Part shown: piece after piece, positions 1-10,964 of the stretch
Numbering within the stretch: the stretch's first letter is position 1
Layout: the number at the start of each line of letters is the position of its first letter
Origin: Undaria pinnatifida
Taxonomy: Eukaryota > Sar > Phaeophyceae > Laminariales > Alariaceae
Assembly: GCA_012845835.1 (NCBI GenBank)
Contig: JABAKD010000023.1
Location: 8,826,840-8,890,839, forward strand
Length of the DNA stretch: 64,000 bases
Direction: 5' to 3'
Translations under genes and position numbers: made by a program
The notes under the pieces: model-generated
Seen by the model: the letters and a program-made list of their open reading frames with translations, nothing else
What the model was told of the DNA's origin: nothing
The model's database searches: none

Positions 1-1254
1 TTCTGGAGCTAGACACTTCCAGCGCTGCTTCGAGCTGAATAAGTATCTTCTTGTTGACCCCATTTTTGGCTTGCTTTGTTATGGTTGAATAGCCTCGCTA
101 CGTTTGCTGGCATTATTCCCGTTATTAGTTAGCCTCTCAAGGTGTCATATGCCGACTCTCTTTCCGGCTTCCGATAGTGCCTTCCGTCTTTCTGGTGTCT
201 ACGTTTCAGTTTCGTCCTTGTTTGCGCATAGCTTTGGCTAGGTGACCCCACCACATATTTCTTCCCGTTTTCATGGTACTGTACCCAGATAGCTTTCAAG
301 GGTACTCCACTGTTGCCCCCCGGTTAAGCTTTCCGGCGTATCACACACGCCTCCAGTACCACCATTTTGGTGCTGTCTGTGTCACTGTTTAGATGTTGTA
401 TTTCTCTGCGTTTTAGCGATTCGTTCTGGTTGCCTCGGTTTCCCGTTCTACAGTTCGACCAAGGGCCTTATGCTAGCCTCCTAGGTTCCACATCACGGCC
501 CCTGTGCTTCCGTTACACATCAGCGTACTGGGTCTTTGTAGTTTTTCCTTTCGACCAACGGTCCCACGTCAGCCTTCTAGGTCCAACCTTGCGGACCCTG
601 ACATTATTTTAGGCCCTGCTCTTTGTTTTCTCGTGTTTCAGGCTCTTTCTCTTCTGCCTTTCGACTAATGGCCCGACGCTTGCGTACTTCTTCGCGTCTT
701 GGTTGATTCTCTTTCATCGTCCAACCGATGGCCCCACGTCAGCTGTCCATGTCCAAAGTAGCGGACTCTGATGTTTTTTTAGGCAGTGTTTATGATTTAT
801 CTATTACCGTCCGGCAAATGGACCGCCCGCCCGCCCGCGCGCCCCTTCGGCACTACGCTTCAGGCCGCAAACGTGTCTGGCTTTCACAGCGTGGCACGTG
901 TTCCCTTCTTCTCTTCTGACTTGGTTTCCGCGTCTATACTTTCTTCTTTGGCCCCCTTCGCATACTTGCGCTCAGTGGCCGCGCCCTTCGCGTTATCGTT
1001 GGCCGATTGCTACTGGTACACCGTAGGTACATACCCTTTCTCGAGCTCTCATGGTTGTGAGCTCCATCATAGGGTTGTATATCTTGCAACGAGGCGTTTA
1101 GGCCTCATTATTACGAGATGTGGGGGAATCTATAGCCTCATTTTCGTCTGTTTCGAATAGCCGCATCTTTGATCCCCTTTCCAATTCTAGATGTTTGGTT
1201 GGCATCCTTTGTTTGCCAGGTGATCTGCATCTACAACTATTCAGGGTGGCCTGG
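1..1254. other. No recognisable gene; degenerate internal repeats
   Basis: Pyrimidine-rich plus strand. A motif close to TTCGACCAANGGCCC followed by a TAGCCTCCTAGGTCC-like stretch recurs at about 447, 557, 658 and 718, so this is a diverged array with units of roughly 60-110 bp. The short ORFs here do not resemble proteins and follow the repeat. It may be the flank of a transposon that extends beyond the window. Confidence 0.4.
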
Positions 1255-1560
1255 TGTAAAGGAGTGCCCTCCGTAGAAGGATAGTTTTATAGATTCGACG
1301 TGAAACCATGTCATGGTTGAGGTGAAACCACGTGACATTAGATGTCACATTCACGTCAAGGCCATCATAGATGGGCGATAATGTAGGTGACGATGATGGG
1401 ACAAGCAGGACGCCCCACATCTCACTACCTGCTCTACCTGCTCTACCTGCTCTACCTGCTCTACTTGCTCTGCCCTGCGCTACCGTGTGCCAAGGGCCTG
1501 TGTTGTCTGTCTTTTAGAGTCTAATGTAGAGGAAATAATGTATAAGCTTTGAGTCTATTC
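1255..1560. repeat. LTR-like segment
   Basis: The stretch carries inverted and direct copies of GTGAAACCA, a short tandem array, and a trailing AATAATGTATAAGC that resembles the polyadenylation part of an LTR. No second copy is visible in the window, so calling it a solo LTR is only a suggestion. Confidence 0.2.
1425..1469 (+). repeat. 9-bp tandem repeat (CTACCTGCT)x5
   Basis: Five consecutive 9-bp units are read directly; the last has one change (CTACTTGCT). Confidence 0.9.
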
Positions 1561-1715
1561 AGCGAGCCATGAGGAGAGACCAAACAAGGGCACCGGAACC
1601 CATGAGGAGCACGCTTCCCAACACCGACCAACCATGCATCCCCCACTCGGAGTACCACTACAACATACCCAAACGTTCACATCTCCGAAAAGGTAACAAT
1701 AATAGTGACTTTTCG

Positions 1716-1800
1716 ACGCGTACTACGAGAGAGGTGTAGGGACACGTTTAAACTGGGTGAGGTTCATTTTTTTTCAGCTTAAGAAGAAAGAAAACCAACT
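1716..1800 (+). mobile_element. Family-A inverted-repeat element, 5' fragment
   Basis: It starts with GACGCGTACTACGAGAGAGG and continues closely similar to the first 90 bp of the copy at 47299, including the AGCTTAAGAAGAAAGAAA stretch. It stops where the large palindrome arm begins, so the palindrome boundary interrupts a pre-existing family-A copy. Confidence 0.6.
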
Positions 1801-1898
1801 TACTTCTTGCATTAACGATTTAAAATCGTAATTTGGGCTGTTGGGGGAGAAAAAATCAGACAATAATAACTTGGTTGATGTACGGTGATGACTAGCTA

Positions 1899-2424
1899 GT
1901 GATGACCCAGTTTGCGAGGGAAAAAAAAATCGTAGAATCACACATAAAAATATTGAACAATCGATCAGGCAGCCAGGACACCAACACATCGAGGCACACA
2001 TCATCTTCCACAGGGCAACCCGGACACACCAGACGGCATCCACAACACTCAAGCACCTTCCCGAAGAGGCTGCCAGGTTCCTGGTGGACGCTCTGCGGGA
2101 CTGCCCACGGCAGACAGGCTGACGCGTCATCAAGAGTGCCCGAAGCGGCGGAAATTTAGCTCTTTGCTACGAACACGTAGCAGCCAGCGAACAATTATTA
2201 AACTCAGAAGGCTCTTCTCACGTCCTTTGGAGACCGACGAGCTGTGGCCCACACACCAACGCTACGCGCCAGAAGCGCTCCACACACGCCAACGCCACAG
2301 GTGCGGAAGACTCAACCGGCCCCATCCCCGGCCCGCAGCAAAGCCTGTTTGCAGCCCACCAACAACACCAGTAGTAGAGCGGCCTTTCAGCGTTTTTGAA
2401 TATTTTGAGCAGTCTGTTCAATAA
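1899..2424 (+). pseudogene. Decayed coding-like stretch of unknown origin (left arm)
   Basis: The translation resembles the 173-aa frame on the minus strand at 17054-17575 in the other arm, including shared CGRLNRPH and VFEYFEQS segments. Here the frame is split by a stop and a frameshift near 2160. Both copies belong to the palindrome. No protein family was recognised, so it may be transposon-derived or simply an open frame preserved by duplication. Confidence 0.3.
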
Positions 2425-3045
2425 TCAAAAAGCCACACCGGAACATGAAAACCCGCGAACAGTTTGAAATTCAAAAGCTCGGAGATCGGAAGACAGGAGG
2501 ACGACACCAAGCAAGGCATACCAGAGACACTCTTGAAAGAGCCGGTGGTCTCCACCGTTTTGAAGCCTCGAGGTACCTCCCAAACCTTCCTTGTGTCCCT
2601 CTTGCGCGGCCGTTTCCCATGTTACACCATCGGTGTATCGGCCACTTCCGGTCTTGCAAGGAGGACGGTACAGGTCCAACCCTTGGTCTTTGGCTAGACG
2701 ATCCAGCCAGATGTTTGTGGTTTCCGAGACGTCGCCCGGATGACCAGGAGCGGTCAGAGAAACACTCGAGAGTTTCATCATTTATTGATGTTACGCACAA
2801 GATCGACGAAATCAGCAACACAGATCTTGCCTCTAAATATTTACTGCTGCTGTACGACAAGTCTACATCATGACGTGGTAATCGATGACCCGTCCTAGGT
2901 GTGCACCTCTAAATCGTTTCATATTGCTTATAGTCTCTGTCCCGTCTTCCCCTCCTCTCGCATGAAACCCAATCCAACCACATTCTCCACACACATCAAA
3001 CATCATTGTCGTCAGAGCCTTCAAAACGTTTTGTTTTGTTCCCAG

Positions 3046-3140
3046 CAGTTGAGCACATCATCAACAGCAGTTGAGCACATCATCAACAGCAGTTGAGCAC
3101 ATCATCAACAGCAGTTAGTTAGTTGAGCACATCATCAACC
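3046..3140 (+). repeat. 21-bp tandem repeat (AGTTGAGCACATCATCAACAGC-like)
   Basis: Four copies of a unit containing GTTGAGCACATCATCAAC, the last after a short AGTTAGTT spacer. The other arm at 8290-8360 carries about three diverged units on the opposite strand, so homogenisation or expansion has occurred in the left arm since duplication. Confidence 0.8.
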
Positions 3141-3849
3141 CACGAGAGAGTGTCAGAAAGTCGCGCCGCAGTCTCCCACACAGCAGCAGCAGTAGCAGCC
3201 GCAGCACAGCTCAGCCTGTACGCGGTCGGTAGTCAGCGTCGAGGGTAGGAACCGGTCGCTGGGCTCCCTGCCGTGTGTACTGATACCCTGCCGTGATGTT
3301 TGCTGCGGTGCAATTTCCGTTCTGCAACAATAATACCTCTTGTTCATACTCCTAGCCCAGACTTCCCTGAGTCGAAAAAAATATACCACCAGGTACAGCA
3401 CAGCCGGTAGCATGTGACCAGAAGATTGTTTGTCATGTGTGTTGAGTACACCCGGCGTCCGTGCTTATTATCCATCCTAGAGACATACAGTATGAAGTAG
3501 ATGTGAGACAGGGTATAAGACACCCATCTCAATGAATGAGGAATCAACACAATGGAACAAGTGAAATGCCGGCGTACCGGGCACGACAGCACAACAAAAC
3601 GAGCGAGACCATAATATAAGGAAAACATTCAAACTTAACAAGGAAAACGCCAGGGAGGGGCTCTGAAGAACGAGAGATGCAAGAAAGACAGAACAGCTGC
3701 AAGAGAAACAACCAACGTGCTGGTGAATGGAAACAACTAACTGTTGCACGGACGAAACAACAGGAGGAAGAGGAAGATACCGGCCTGAGGCCGGCGGGGT
3801 GGGAAATCAAGGAAATAAAGAGAGAAAAAAGGCAACAGCTGAAAACGGA

Positions 3850-5335
3850 TTAAAGCAAGCAAGATAACAAGTAAATGGCATTACTGCCGCGTTCGCACTT
3901 CCCCCTTTGCTCTCAATGAATACAAACAAATAAAAAACATTACCGCTCACTGTATTGTTTAGGGCTATACCATTGTACTTGAACACGCTCCACAAAATAG
4001 TCAAACTGGTAGCTTGCCACACCAGGTGCCATTTCAATTCGGCGTTCGTCCACAGCTGTATCCGTACCCCCCACCTCCCCCCCCCTCCCTCCAGTTTACC
4101 CTTGTTGCTGTTCTTGGTGTCCACTGCTCCGTGGATTAGCCAGCTCTTATCCGCCTCGGTCCTATGCCATTTCGCCATGAAGCGGCCCGCCACATCGACG
4201 ACCCCCCGGTACCAGTTTCCACTCCTCTTAGCCGCCCCGGACCATAGCACACTCTTTACTCCTAACAGCAAAGCGGGGTTGTCCGTTGAATGCTTTGATA
4301 TCGTCTGCTACAGCTTGGGCCCAGTTCTTTTCTGGTCCGCTTGGTCCCGGGTTTTACCCACATCAACCATCGTCCCGAACATCAACCGATGAGTCAGCCG
4401 CTCAGTTGTCGTCCTTTGTACGGCGCCCGCAAAGAGGAGGTGGCTTTTGCGTGGTCGTCTCAACGCTTTCACATTGTGTTGAGGGTCTTGGCGGTTGATA
4501 TATGGTGGTCGGTGCGTTGTCGGCGCTGGGAGCCCAAATCGGTTAGCAGGAGGTGTTAGTGTGCCGTTCATAGGTCAGCAAAGTGCCCCTGGCAGAGATT
4601 CCGAGCCACACGCCCCTACAGCAGGGTGTCAATCACCGCGGTCCTTAGCAGGCGCACCTTTAGTATGAACGAAGCATCTATCTTCCATTTCGTACAGCTC
4701 ACGCTTGAAACAATCGTAGAATGCCCCGCTTGAAACGATCGTAGCATGCCCACGCGAGTGGGATCCGTCGATAATTCATGGCGTAATGTCGGCGCTTTCG
4801 TTGATAAGACCGTGCCCAGGCACAGAAAATGCATCGTCTGCATACATACCTCTGGCCCACCTCTTCGATAACACGCGATGGGGCCGGGAGAACCTTGTTG
4901 AGAGTGCGGGGCAGCGTTGTCTCCTTTTTCGTTTCGCACACGGTGAGGCCTGCTGATTCGAAAACGGTCACAATGACAGTCATCTTCGCAAGGTCTTCCT
5001 TTGATATTCACACAAGGCCTGCATCGTCAGCGTAAAGCATATCACGGACTGGCCTCCGTACATGTGCCAGTGGTTCAACCTCCAACCCGCCCTCCCCGAA
5101 GTCCTTCTCGAGGTGCACCAAGTCCTCAAAAGATCTGGGTCCTCACTGAAACTTAGCGGAACGGAATGTATCGCTGTGCGGCGAAAAATACATTGCGAAG
5201 AAGCGGCGACAGTACACATTCCTGCCACAACCCCTTAGTGGCGTCATGCTATTCATAGGGTTCACAGTCATCCATACGCACGCGAGCTCGCATGCTTTCG
5301 TGGAACTGGCCAACAACGGAAAATATTTTCTCGGA
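3850..5335 (-). pseudogene. LINE reverse-transcriptase fragment (left arm), decayed
   Basis: Minus-strand frames give non-LTR retrotransposon RT pieces in order. A fragment around 5145-5330 corresponds to the TQGLRQGC region (frameshifted here). A segment at 4700-4985 contains FESAGLTVCETKKET. One at 4310-4570 contains LLFAGAVQRTT, and one at 4100-4271 contains SGNWYRGVVDVAGRF. Stops and frameshifts separate them. The same pieces occur on the plus strand in the other arm. No endonuclease domain is visible, consistent with 5' truncation. The family assignment rests on these RT motifs. Confidence 0.75.
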
Positions 5336-6094
5336 TACGCATGCCAACAACACACTCAACCTTACGGAATATTTTTTTGTCATAAATATCTTGATCAATC
5401 AGCAGGCTCGGCGTAGATGAGAGGGGCAACAGCCCTGGGTTCAGTCAAGGGCCCAAGCGCAGTACCGCGCAACCCGTGCGAGCCCCCTCCACAGTAAAGC
5501 GCGGTCCTACACTATCCAGCCCGCGATCAAGGGGGTGCTGTGTGTTGTTTTTGTTGTACATGAATGATAGTTTTTGCTTTTTCGGAAGAACCGAGCGTGG
5601 GCCGCATTAAATTTATTTTGTCACAGCAATGTGGAGGTAAAGGGCGGACTCTAATAACGCAAGATGACTGTGAGATAGGCACACTCCACACAGACAAAGC
5701 ACAGACAGTGGGCGCCCATGCCCACGCCGAGCACGCCATTTCTGCAGGCCTCTGGCATGGCCTGCACCATGGATTCCACTGATTTTTTTTTTTATATACG
5801 TGACATCATCGACCGATCGCTTCCTGCTTTGGGTGGACAACGACCAATGACAGCGATTAGCCCATTTGTGGTCTATTCAACGACTGGGTACAGATTAAAT
5901 TTGTTTTTTGATTACGTTCGTGGGAATAAAAAACATTTGCATTTTTGAAGAAAATATGGGCATGCGCTGGCTTTCGCGTCTACTCAAGAAAGTCGCGCGG
6001 GAGGTGGATCTCAAGAGGCTGCTGTGACGATGGCGCCATGGCGTCGTTCCTGTTGACGACCACGTTCTCATGCACAAGTATCGAGCACGCGGAT
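5336..6094. other. Loop of the palindrome, unpaired
   Basis: Sequence between the arms without an obvious inverted partner. From about 6030 it already reads as upstream RT sequence of the right-arm LINE, so the loop is asymmetric. The rest (5400-5950) holds no recognisable protein; the short ORFs there are not protein-like. Confidence 0.6.
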
Positions 6095-7420
6095 GACGTA
6101 CCAGGAACGATGTTGACCGTTATTGGCCAGTTCCACTAAAGCATGCGAGCTCGCGTGCGTATGGATGACGGTGAACACTATGAATGGCATGACGTCACTC
6201 AGGGATTGCGGCAAGGATGTGTACTGTCGCCTCTTCTTCGCAATGAATTTTTCGCCGCACAGCGATACATTCTGTTCCGCTAAGTTTCAGTGAGGACCCA
6301 GATCTTTTGAGGACTTGGTGCACCTCGAGGAGGACTTCGGGGAGGGCGGGTTGGAGGTTAAACAACTGGCACATGTACGGCCGCCAGTCTGTGGTATGTT
6401 GTACGACAACGATGCAGGCGTTGTTTGTAAATCAAAGGAAGACTTTGCAAAGATGATTGCCATTGTGACCGTTTTCGAATCAGCAGGCCTCACCGTGTGC
6501 GAAACGAAAAAGGAGACAACGCTGCCCCGCACTCTCAACAAGGTTCTCCCGGCCCCATCGCGTGTTATCGAAGAGGTGGGCCAGAGGTATGTATGCAGAC
6601 GATGCATTTTCTGTGCCTGGGCGCGGTCTTATCAACGAAAGCGCCGACATTACGCCATGAATTATCGACGGATCCCACTCGCGTGGGCATGCTACGATCG
6701 TTTCAAGCGGGGCATTCTACGATTGTTTCAAGCGTGAGCTGTACGAAATGGAAGATAGATGCTTCGTTCATACTAAAGGTGCGCCTGCTAAGGACCGCGG
6801 TGATTGACACCCTGCTGTAGGGGCGTGTGGCTCGGAATCTCTGCCAGGGGCACTTTGCTGACCTATGAACGGCACACTAACACCTCCTGCTAACCGATTT
6901 GGGCTCCCAGCGCCGACAACGCACCGACCTCCATATATCAACCGCCAAGACCCTCAACACAATGTGAAAGCGTTGAGACGACCACGCAAAAGCCACCTCC
7001 TCTTTGCGGGCGCCGTACAAAGGACGACAACTTAGCGGCTGACTCATCGGTTGATGTTCGGGACGATGGTTGATGTGGGTAAAACCCGGGACCAAGCGGA
7101 CCAGAAAAGAACTGGGCCCAAGCTGTAGCAGACGATATCAAAGCATTCAACGGACAACCCCGCTTTGCTGTTAGGAGTAAAGAGTGTGCTATGGTCCGGG
7201 GCGGCTAAGAGGAGTGGAAACTGGTACCGGGGGGTCGTCGATGTGGCGGGCCGCTTCATGGCGAAATGGCATAGGACCGAGGCGGATAAGAGCTGGCTAA
7301 TCCACGGAGCAGTGGACACCAAGAACAGCAACAAGGGTAAACTGGAGGGAGGGGGGGGAGGTGGGGGGTACGGATACAGCTGTGGACGAACGCCGAATTG
7401 AAATGGCACATGGTGTGGCA
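6030..7420 (+). pseudogene. LINE reverse-transcriptase fragment (right arm), decayed
   Basis: Plus-strand translation shows [14 protein letters not shown] followed by [15 protein letters not shown] (about 6150-6235), a hallmark of non-LTR RT. After a frameshift come a YNDAGVV segment at the position of the catalytic F/YADD box (about 6400) and FESAGLTVCETKKET. Further downstream are LLFAGAVQRTT-like and SGNWYRGVVDVAGRF segments (about 7000-7260). The catalytic box reads YNDA, so the first catalytic aspartate is replaced by asparagine. In-frame stops are present, for example at about 6130 and 6280. This is a dead copy in inverted orientation to 3850-5335. Confidence 0.8.
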
Positions 7421-8724
7421 AGCTACCAGTTTGACTATTTTGTGGAGCGTGTTCAAGTACAATGGTATAGCCCTAAACAATACAGTGAGCGGTAATGTTT
7501 TTTATTTGTTTGTATTCATCGAGATCGAACGGGGAGGCGCGAACGCGGCAGTAATGCCATTTACTTGTTATCTTGCTTGCTTTGCTCGTTTTCAGCTGTT
7601 GCCTTTTTTTCTCTCCTTATTTCCTTGATTTCCCTCCCCGCCGGCCTCAGGCCGGCATCTTCCTCTTCTTCCTGTTGTTTCGTCCGTGCAACAGTAGTTA
7701 GCTGTTTCCCTTCACCAGCATGTAGGTTGTTTCTCTTGCAGCCGTTCTGGCTTTCTTGCATCTCTCGTTCTTCAGAGCCCCTCCCTGGCGTTTTCTTTGT
7801 TAAGTTTGAATGTTTTCCTTATATTATGGTCTCGCTCGTTTTGTTTTGCTGTCGTGCCCGGTACGCCGGCATTTCACTTGCTTCATTAGACTATCTATGT
7901 TGATTCCGTATTTGTTTGTTGAGATTGTTGTTTACCCTGTCTCACATATACTTTGTATGTCTCAGGATGAATAATAAGCACGGACGCCGGGTGTACTCAA
8001 CACACATGACAAACAATCTTCTGGTCACATGCTACCGGCTGTGCTGTACCTGGTGGTATATTTTTTATGACTCAGTGAAGTTTAGGCTAGGAGTATTGAC
8101 AAGAGGTACTGTTGCAGAACGGAAAATTGCACCGCAGCAAACATCACGGCAGGGTATCAGCACACACGGCAGGGAGCCCAGCGACCGGTTCCTACCCTCG
8201 ACGCTTACTACCGACCGCGTACAGGCTGCTGTGCTGCTGCTGATGCTGTGTGGGTTACTGCGGCGCATTTGTCTGTCACTCTTTCTCGTGCGTTGATGAC
8301 GTGCTCAACTGCTTTTGATAATGCGCCCAACTGCTGTTAATGATGTGCTCTACTGCTGGGAACAAAGCAAAACGGTTTGAAGGCTCTGATGGCAATGATG
8401 TTTGATGTATGTTGAGAATGTGGTTGGATTGGATTTCATGCCAGCGGAGGGCGAGACGGGACAGAGACTAAAAACAATATGAAACGATTTTGAAGTGCAC
8501 ACCTAAGACGGATCATCGATTACCACGTCATGATGTACAGCAGCAGTAGATATATAAAGGCAAGATCTGTGTTGCCGATTTTGTCGGTCTTGTTTGTAAC
8601 ATCAATAAATGATGAAACTCTCGAGTGTTTCCCTGACCACTCCTCCTGGTCATCCGGGCGACGTCTCGCGAGCCAAAAAACATCTGGATGGATCGTCTAG
8701 CCGAAGACCAACCGTTGCATCTGT
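6095..8724 (-). repeat. Right arm of giant inverted repeat, inner part
   Basis: Reverse-complement counterpart of about 2669-5335. It ends exactly at the copia insertion; the arm resumes at 16738. Just before the insertion it contains TATATAAAGG and AATAAATGATG at about 8550-8615, which look like the promoter and polyadenylation parts of an LTR. The same LTR-like stretch occurs in the left arm at 2760-2880. Confidence 0.88.
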
Positions 8725-9229
8725 TGTGGAGTAGGTTGGTACGTGTGGCGCCCCGGTGGTGGTGTAGGTGGAGGAGAAAGGTGGCGTAATAGCCGGTGAT
8801 CGGTAAACTACAAACTACTAACTAAGGCGGGTGTGATAACCCGATTTACCCGGTACGTGTGTGGTGAAGCGTGATAGCTCAGGTGTGATAACCCGGAAAT
8901 GGAACTCGGTGCTGTGGCGTGATAGCCGGGATGTAAATACACAGGCGTGGTAGCCGTGCAGTGGTGAAGGCGTGATAGCCCTTGCAATATAGATGGGTCG
9001 TGGTAGCCCTTGGCGTGGTAGCCGTAGAAGAGACACAGAGAAGACACAAGGTAGAGGCAAATATAGAGTCGAAAATGGAGTGATATTATTCGTGCACATA
9101 AAAACCCACAACACAAAATCCCGTTGTGGAGATCCATCCCACACATATACGAAACCCCCAAAATTCTCCGATCCATCTTTTCGACGGATTCTTGTTAGCA
9201 ATCTGACAATGGAGTGAGTACGTCCAACA
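8725..9229 (-). repeat. 3' LTR of the copia element
   Basis: 505 bp, matching 16233-16737 throughout by visual comparison, including identical ORFs in both copies. In 8785-9030 it contains about nine variants of GYGTGATARCCC (for example GTGTGATAACCCG, GCGTGATAGCCC, GCGTGGTAGCCG) as direct repeats, probably in the U3/R region of the minus-strand element or near its end. Confidence 0.95.
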
Positions 9230-9237
9230 TCCCCCCT
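9230..9237 (-). promoter_or_regulatory. Polypurine tract of the copia element
   Basis: On the minus strand AGGGGGGA lies directly upstream of the 3' LTR (TGTTGGACG). This is the expected primer for plus-strand DNA synthesis. Confidence 0.85.
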
Positions 9238-9541
9238 ACTCGCAACATTGTCGTGATTTATCCAGACTACCCTTTTAAAACGTACATTCCCAGATACTAA
9301 AATACTGCAGAGTTTTTCTTTACTCATGTCCAGACAACAAAAAAAATGTTGCACATGCAAAAACACTCAGATCCGTTCTCATCACATCCATGACCATTAA
9401 AACTCAAACACTATTCAGTATTTTCCATCGATCAATTTGAATGTAAGTCCTTTAACCCTCATAAAGATGCATCAGAAAACAAAACAAAGAAACAAGTAAG
9501 AAATAGAAAGTAAGAAAATCAAATACTATCCGAGAGAGAAA

Positions 9542-10300
9542 TCACGTCAAATTCATCACTATCCCCCGGTGAAATTCAAACTCCCTCTCAGGTAACGCCT
9601 TGGTGAGGAAGTCAGCATGCTGGTACTGCGACGCTACGTGGATAATTTCGACCTCCTTCCTTTCTACCAGTTCCCTCAAAAAGTGATGCCTCACGTCAAT
9701 GTGCTTCGAGTTCGAGTTCGAAATCGGGTGCTTTGCGATTTGGATGGCACCCTCGTTATCCTCATACATGGCAATACACGGCATCCTTGCCTTCGGCAAC
9801 ATAAAACACCAAACCTGCCTCAAAAATAAAATCTCCTTCCCCATGTCCGACATAGCAACATACTCCGCCTGAGTAGTCGAGAGAGTCACACACTTCTGCG
9901 TCTTGGAGTACCACGAAACAGGCCCCCCCGCACACATCACTACCCCCCCGGACACGCTCCTCCTGTCCGTACTGCGCGAAGCATAGTCGGCATCTGCGAA
10001 CGAAATCAAACTAATCCCCGTCAACGTCCCCTTCTGAAAGGAAATCCCAAAATAACTCGTCCTCATTGCATATCCTAGTATACTACGTGCCGCTTTCCAG
10101 TGGATCAGCTTCGGCGCACTGCAATACCTTGCTACTGCCCTCACTGAATTCGCGATATCCGGCCTGGTCAACAACGCAATCCACAAAAGCGCACCGATCA
10201 ACTCTCGGAAAGGAAACAGAACATTTGGCTCGTCAACATCGTAATCCCAAAGCCTCCAAGTTGTAAGAAATCGGGTTAGCGATGCCCCAATCCACACCAT
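9542..10300 (-). pseudogene. copia RNase H and end of RT, out of frame with pol
   Basis: A 252-codon frame. It begins in the RT connection region (RELIGALLWIALLTRPDI at about residues 30-50) and continues into RNase H. The acidic residues are present in FADADYA, TTQAEY and YEDNEGAI, followed by the HIDVRHHF region typical of copia. It is in a different frame from the upstream RT, so a 1-nt indel near 10255-10275 separates them. The RNase H active-site residues themselves look intact. Confidence 0.9.
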
Positions 10301-10385
10301 ACTTCTCTCCCAATTCTTCCGTGCACGTCTGTTTCGAAATAGTCAACCTCCTTGCCTCCCTGTCTCTCTCGTAATAGCAACCCGA

Positions 10386-10964
10386 TTACCACTTAAGCTC
10401 GCCCAACGACTTAACTGGAACAAGATGTCCGAGATCCTTCCCGAACTGATCACACCTTTCCTTCTTTCCCACGGCAAAAATATAATCAACATGCACCACT
10501 AGGTGCATCACTACTTCCCCCATTTCAACCAAACGAAAAACACACGAATCGGCCAAGCATTGCACAAACCCCAAATCCAAGAGACATTTCCTCAGTAATG
10601 CATACCACTGTCTAGACGCCTGTCTCAAACCATAAAGACTCTTGCTCAGCTTCACAACCTTCCCTGTCAATGAACCACACCCTTCTGGCAATCGCATATA
10701 GACATCCTCGGCAAGATCTGCCCTCAAAAAAGCCTGGTCTATGTCGAAATGGCACAACTCTAGGTCATGTTCACACGCCAACGCAGCCAACAAACGGACA
10801 CTGGACGATGCAACAGTAGGCGCGTACAAATCTCCAAAGTCAATGTACTCTCTCTGCATGTCACCCCTAGCTACAAGTCTCGCCTTCGCTTTCGTAGGCC
10901 AACCAAATTGATCAACCTTCCAATCAAAAATGAGCTTGCTACTGATCACGTTGTCTATTCGTTG
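10386..10964 (-). pseudogene. copia reverse transcriptase, inactivated
   Basis: This continues the frame of the upstream gag-pol after a TAG codon at 10965-10967. It shows KARLVARGD, the first catalytic aspartate region HFDIDQAFL, and KSLYGLRQASRQWY. The active-site box reads HVDY in place of the usual (Y/H)VDD: codon 10482-10484 is TAT where GAT is expected, so a metal-binding aspartate is lost. The frame ends at TAA (10386-10388) in SLGELKW*, where the family normally has an aromatic residue and continues. Downstream codons remain protein-like up to the frameshift. This RT cannot be functional as read. Confidence 0.93.

Larger units (their letters stand above)
1802..5335 (+). repeat. Left arm of giant inverted repeat
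   Basis: The reverse complement of this arm matches 6095-8724 plus 16738-17662. Checked anchor points: 2400-2460 matches 17015-17075 (TTTTGATTATTGA and the flanking ATGTTCCGGTGTGGC); the gradient of matches runs through the LINE segment; the inner edge lies near GGCCAGTTCCAC at about 5300. Similarity is high but not perfect, with many substitutions and small indels, so the arms diverged after duplication. The outer end lies near CGATTTAAAAT at 1813. The arm holds a LINE fragment, LTR-like DNA and an unidentified coding-like stretch (1899-2424). It lacks the copia insertion found in the other arm. Confidence 0.88.
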
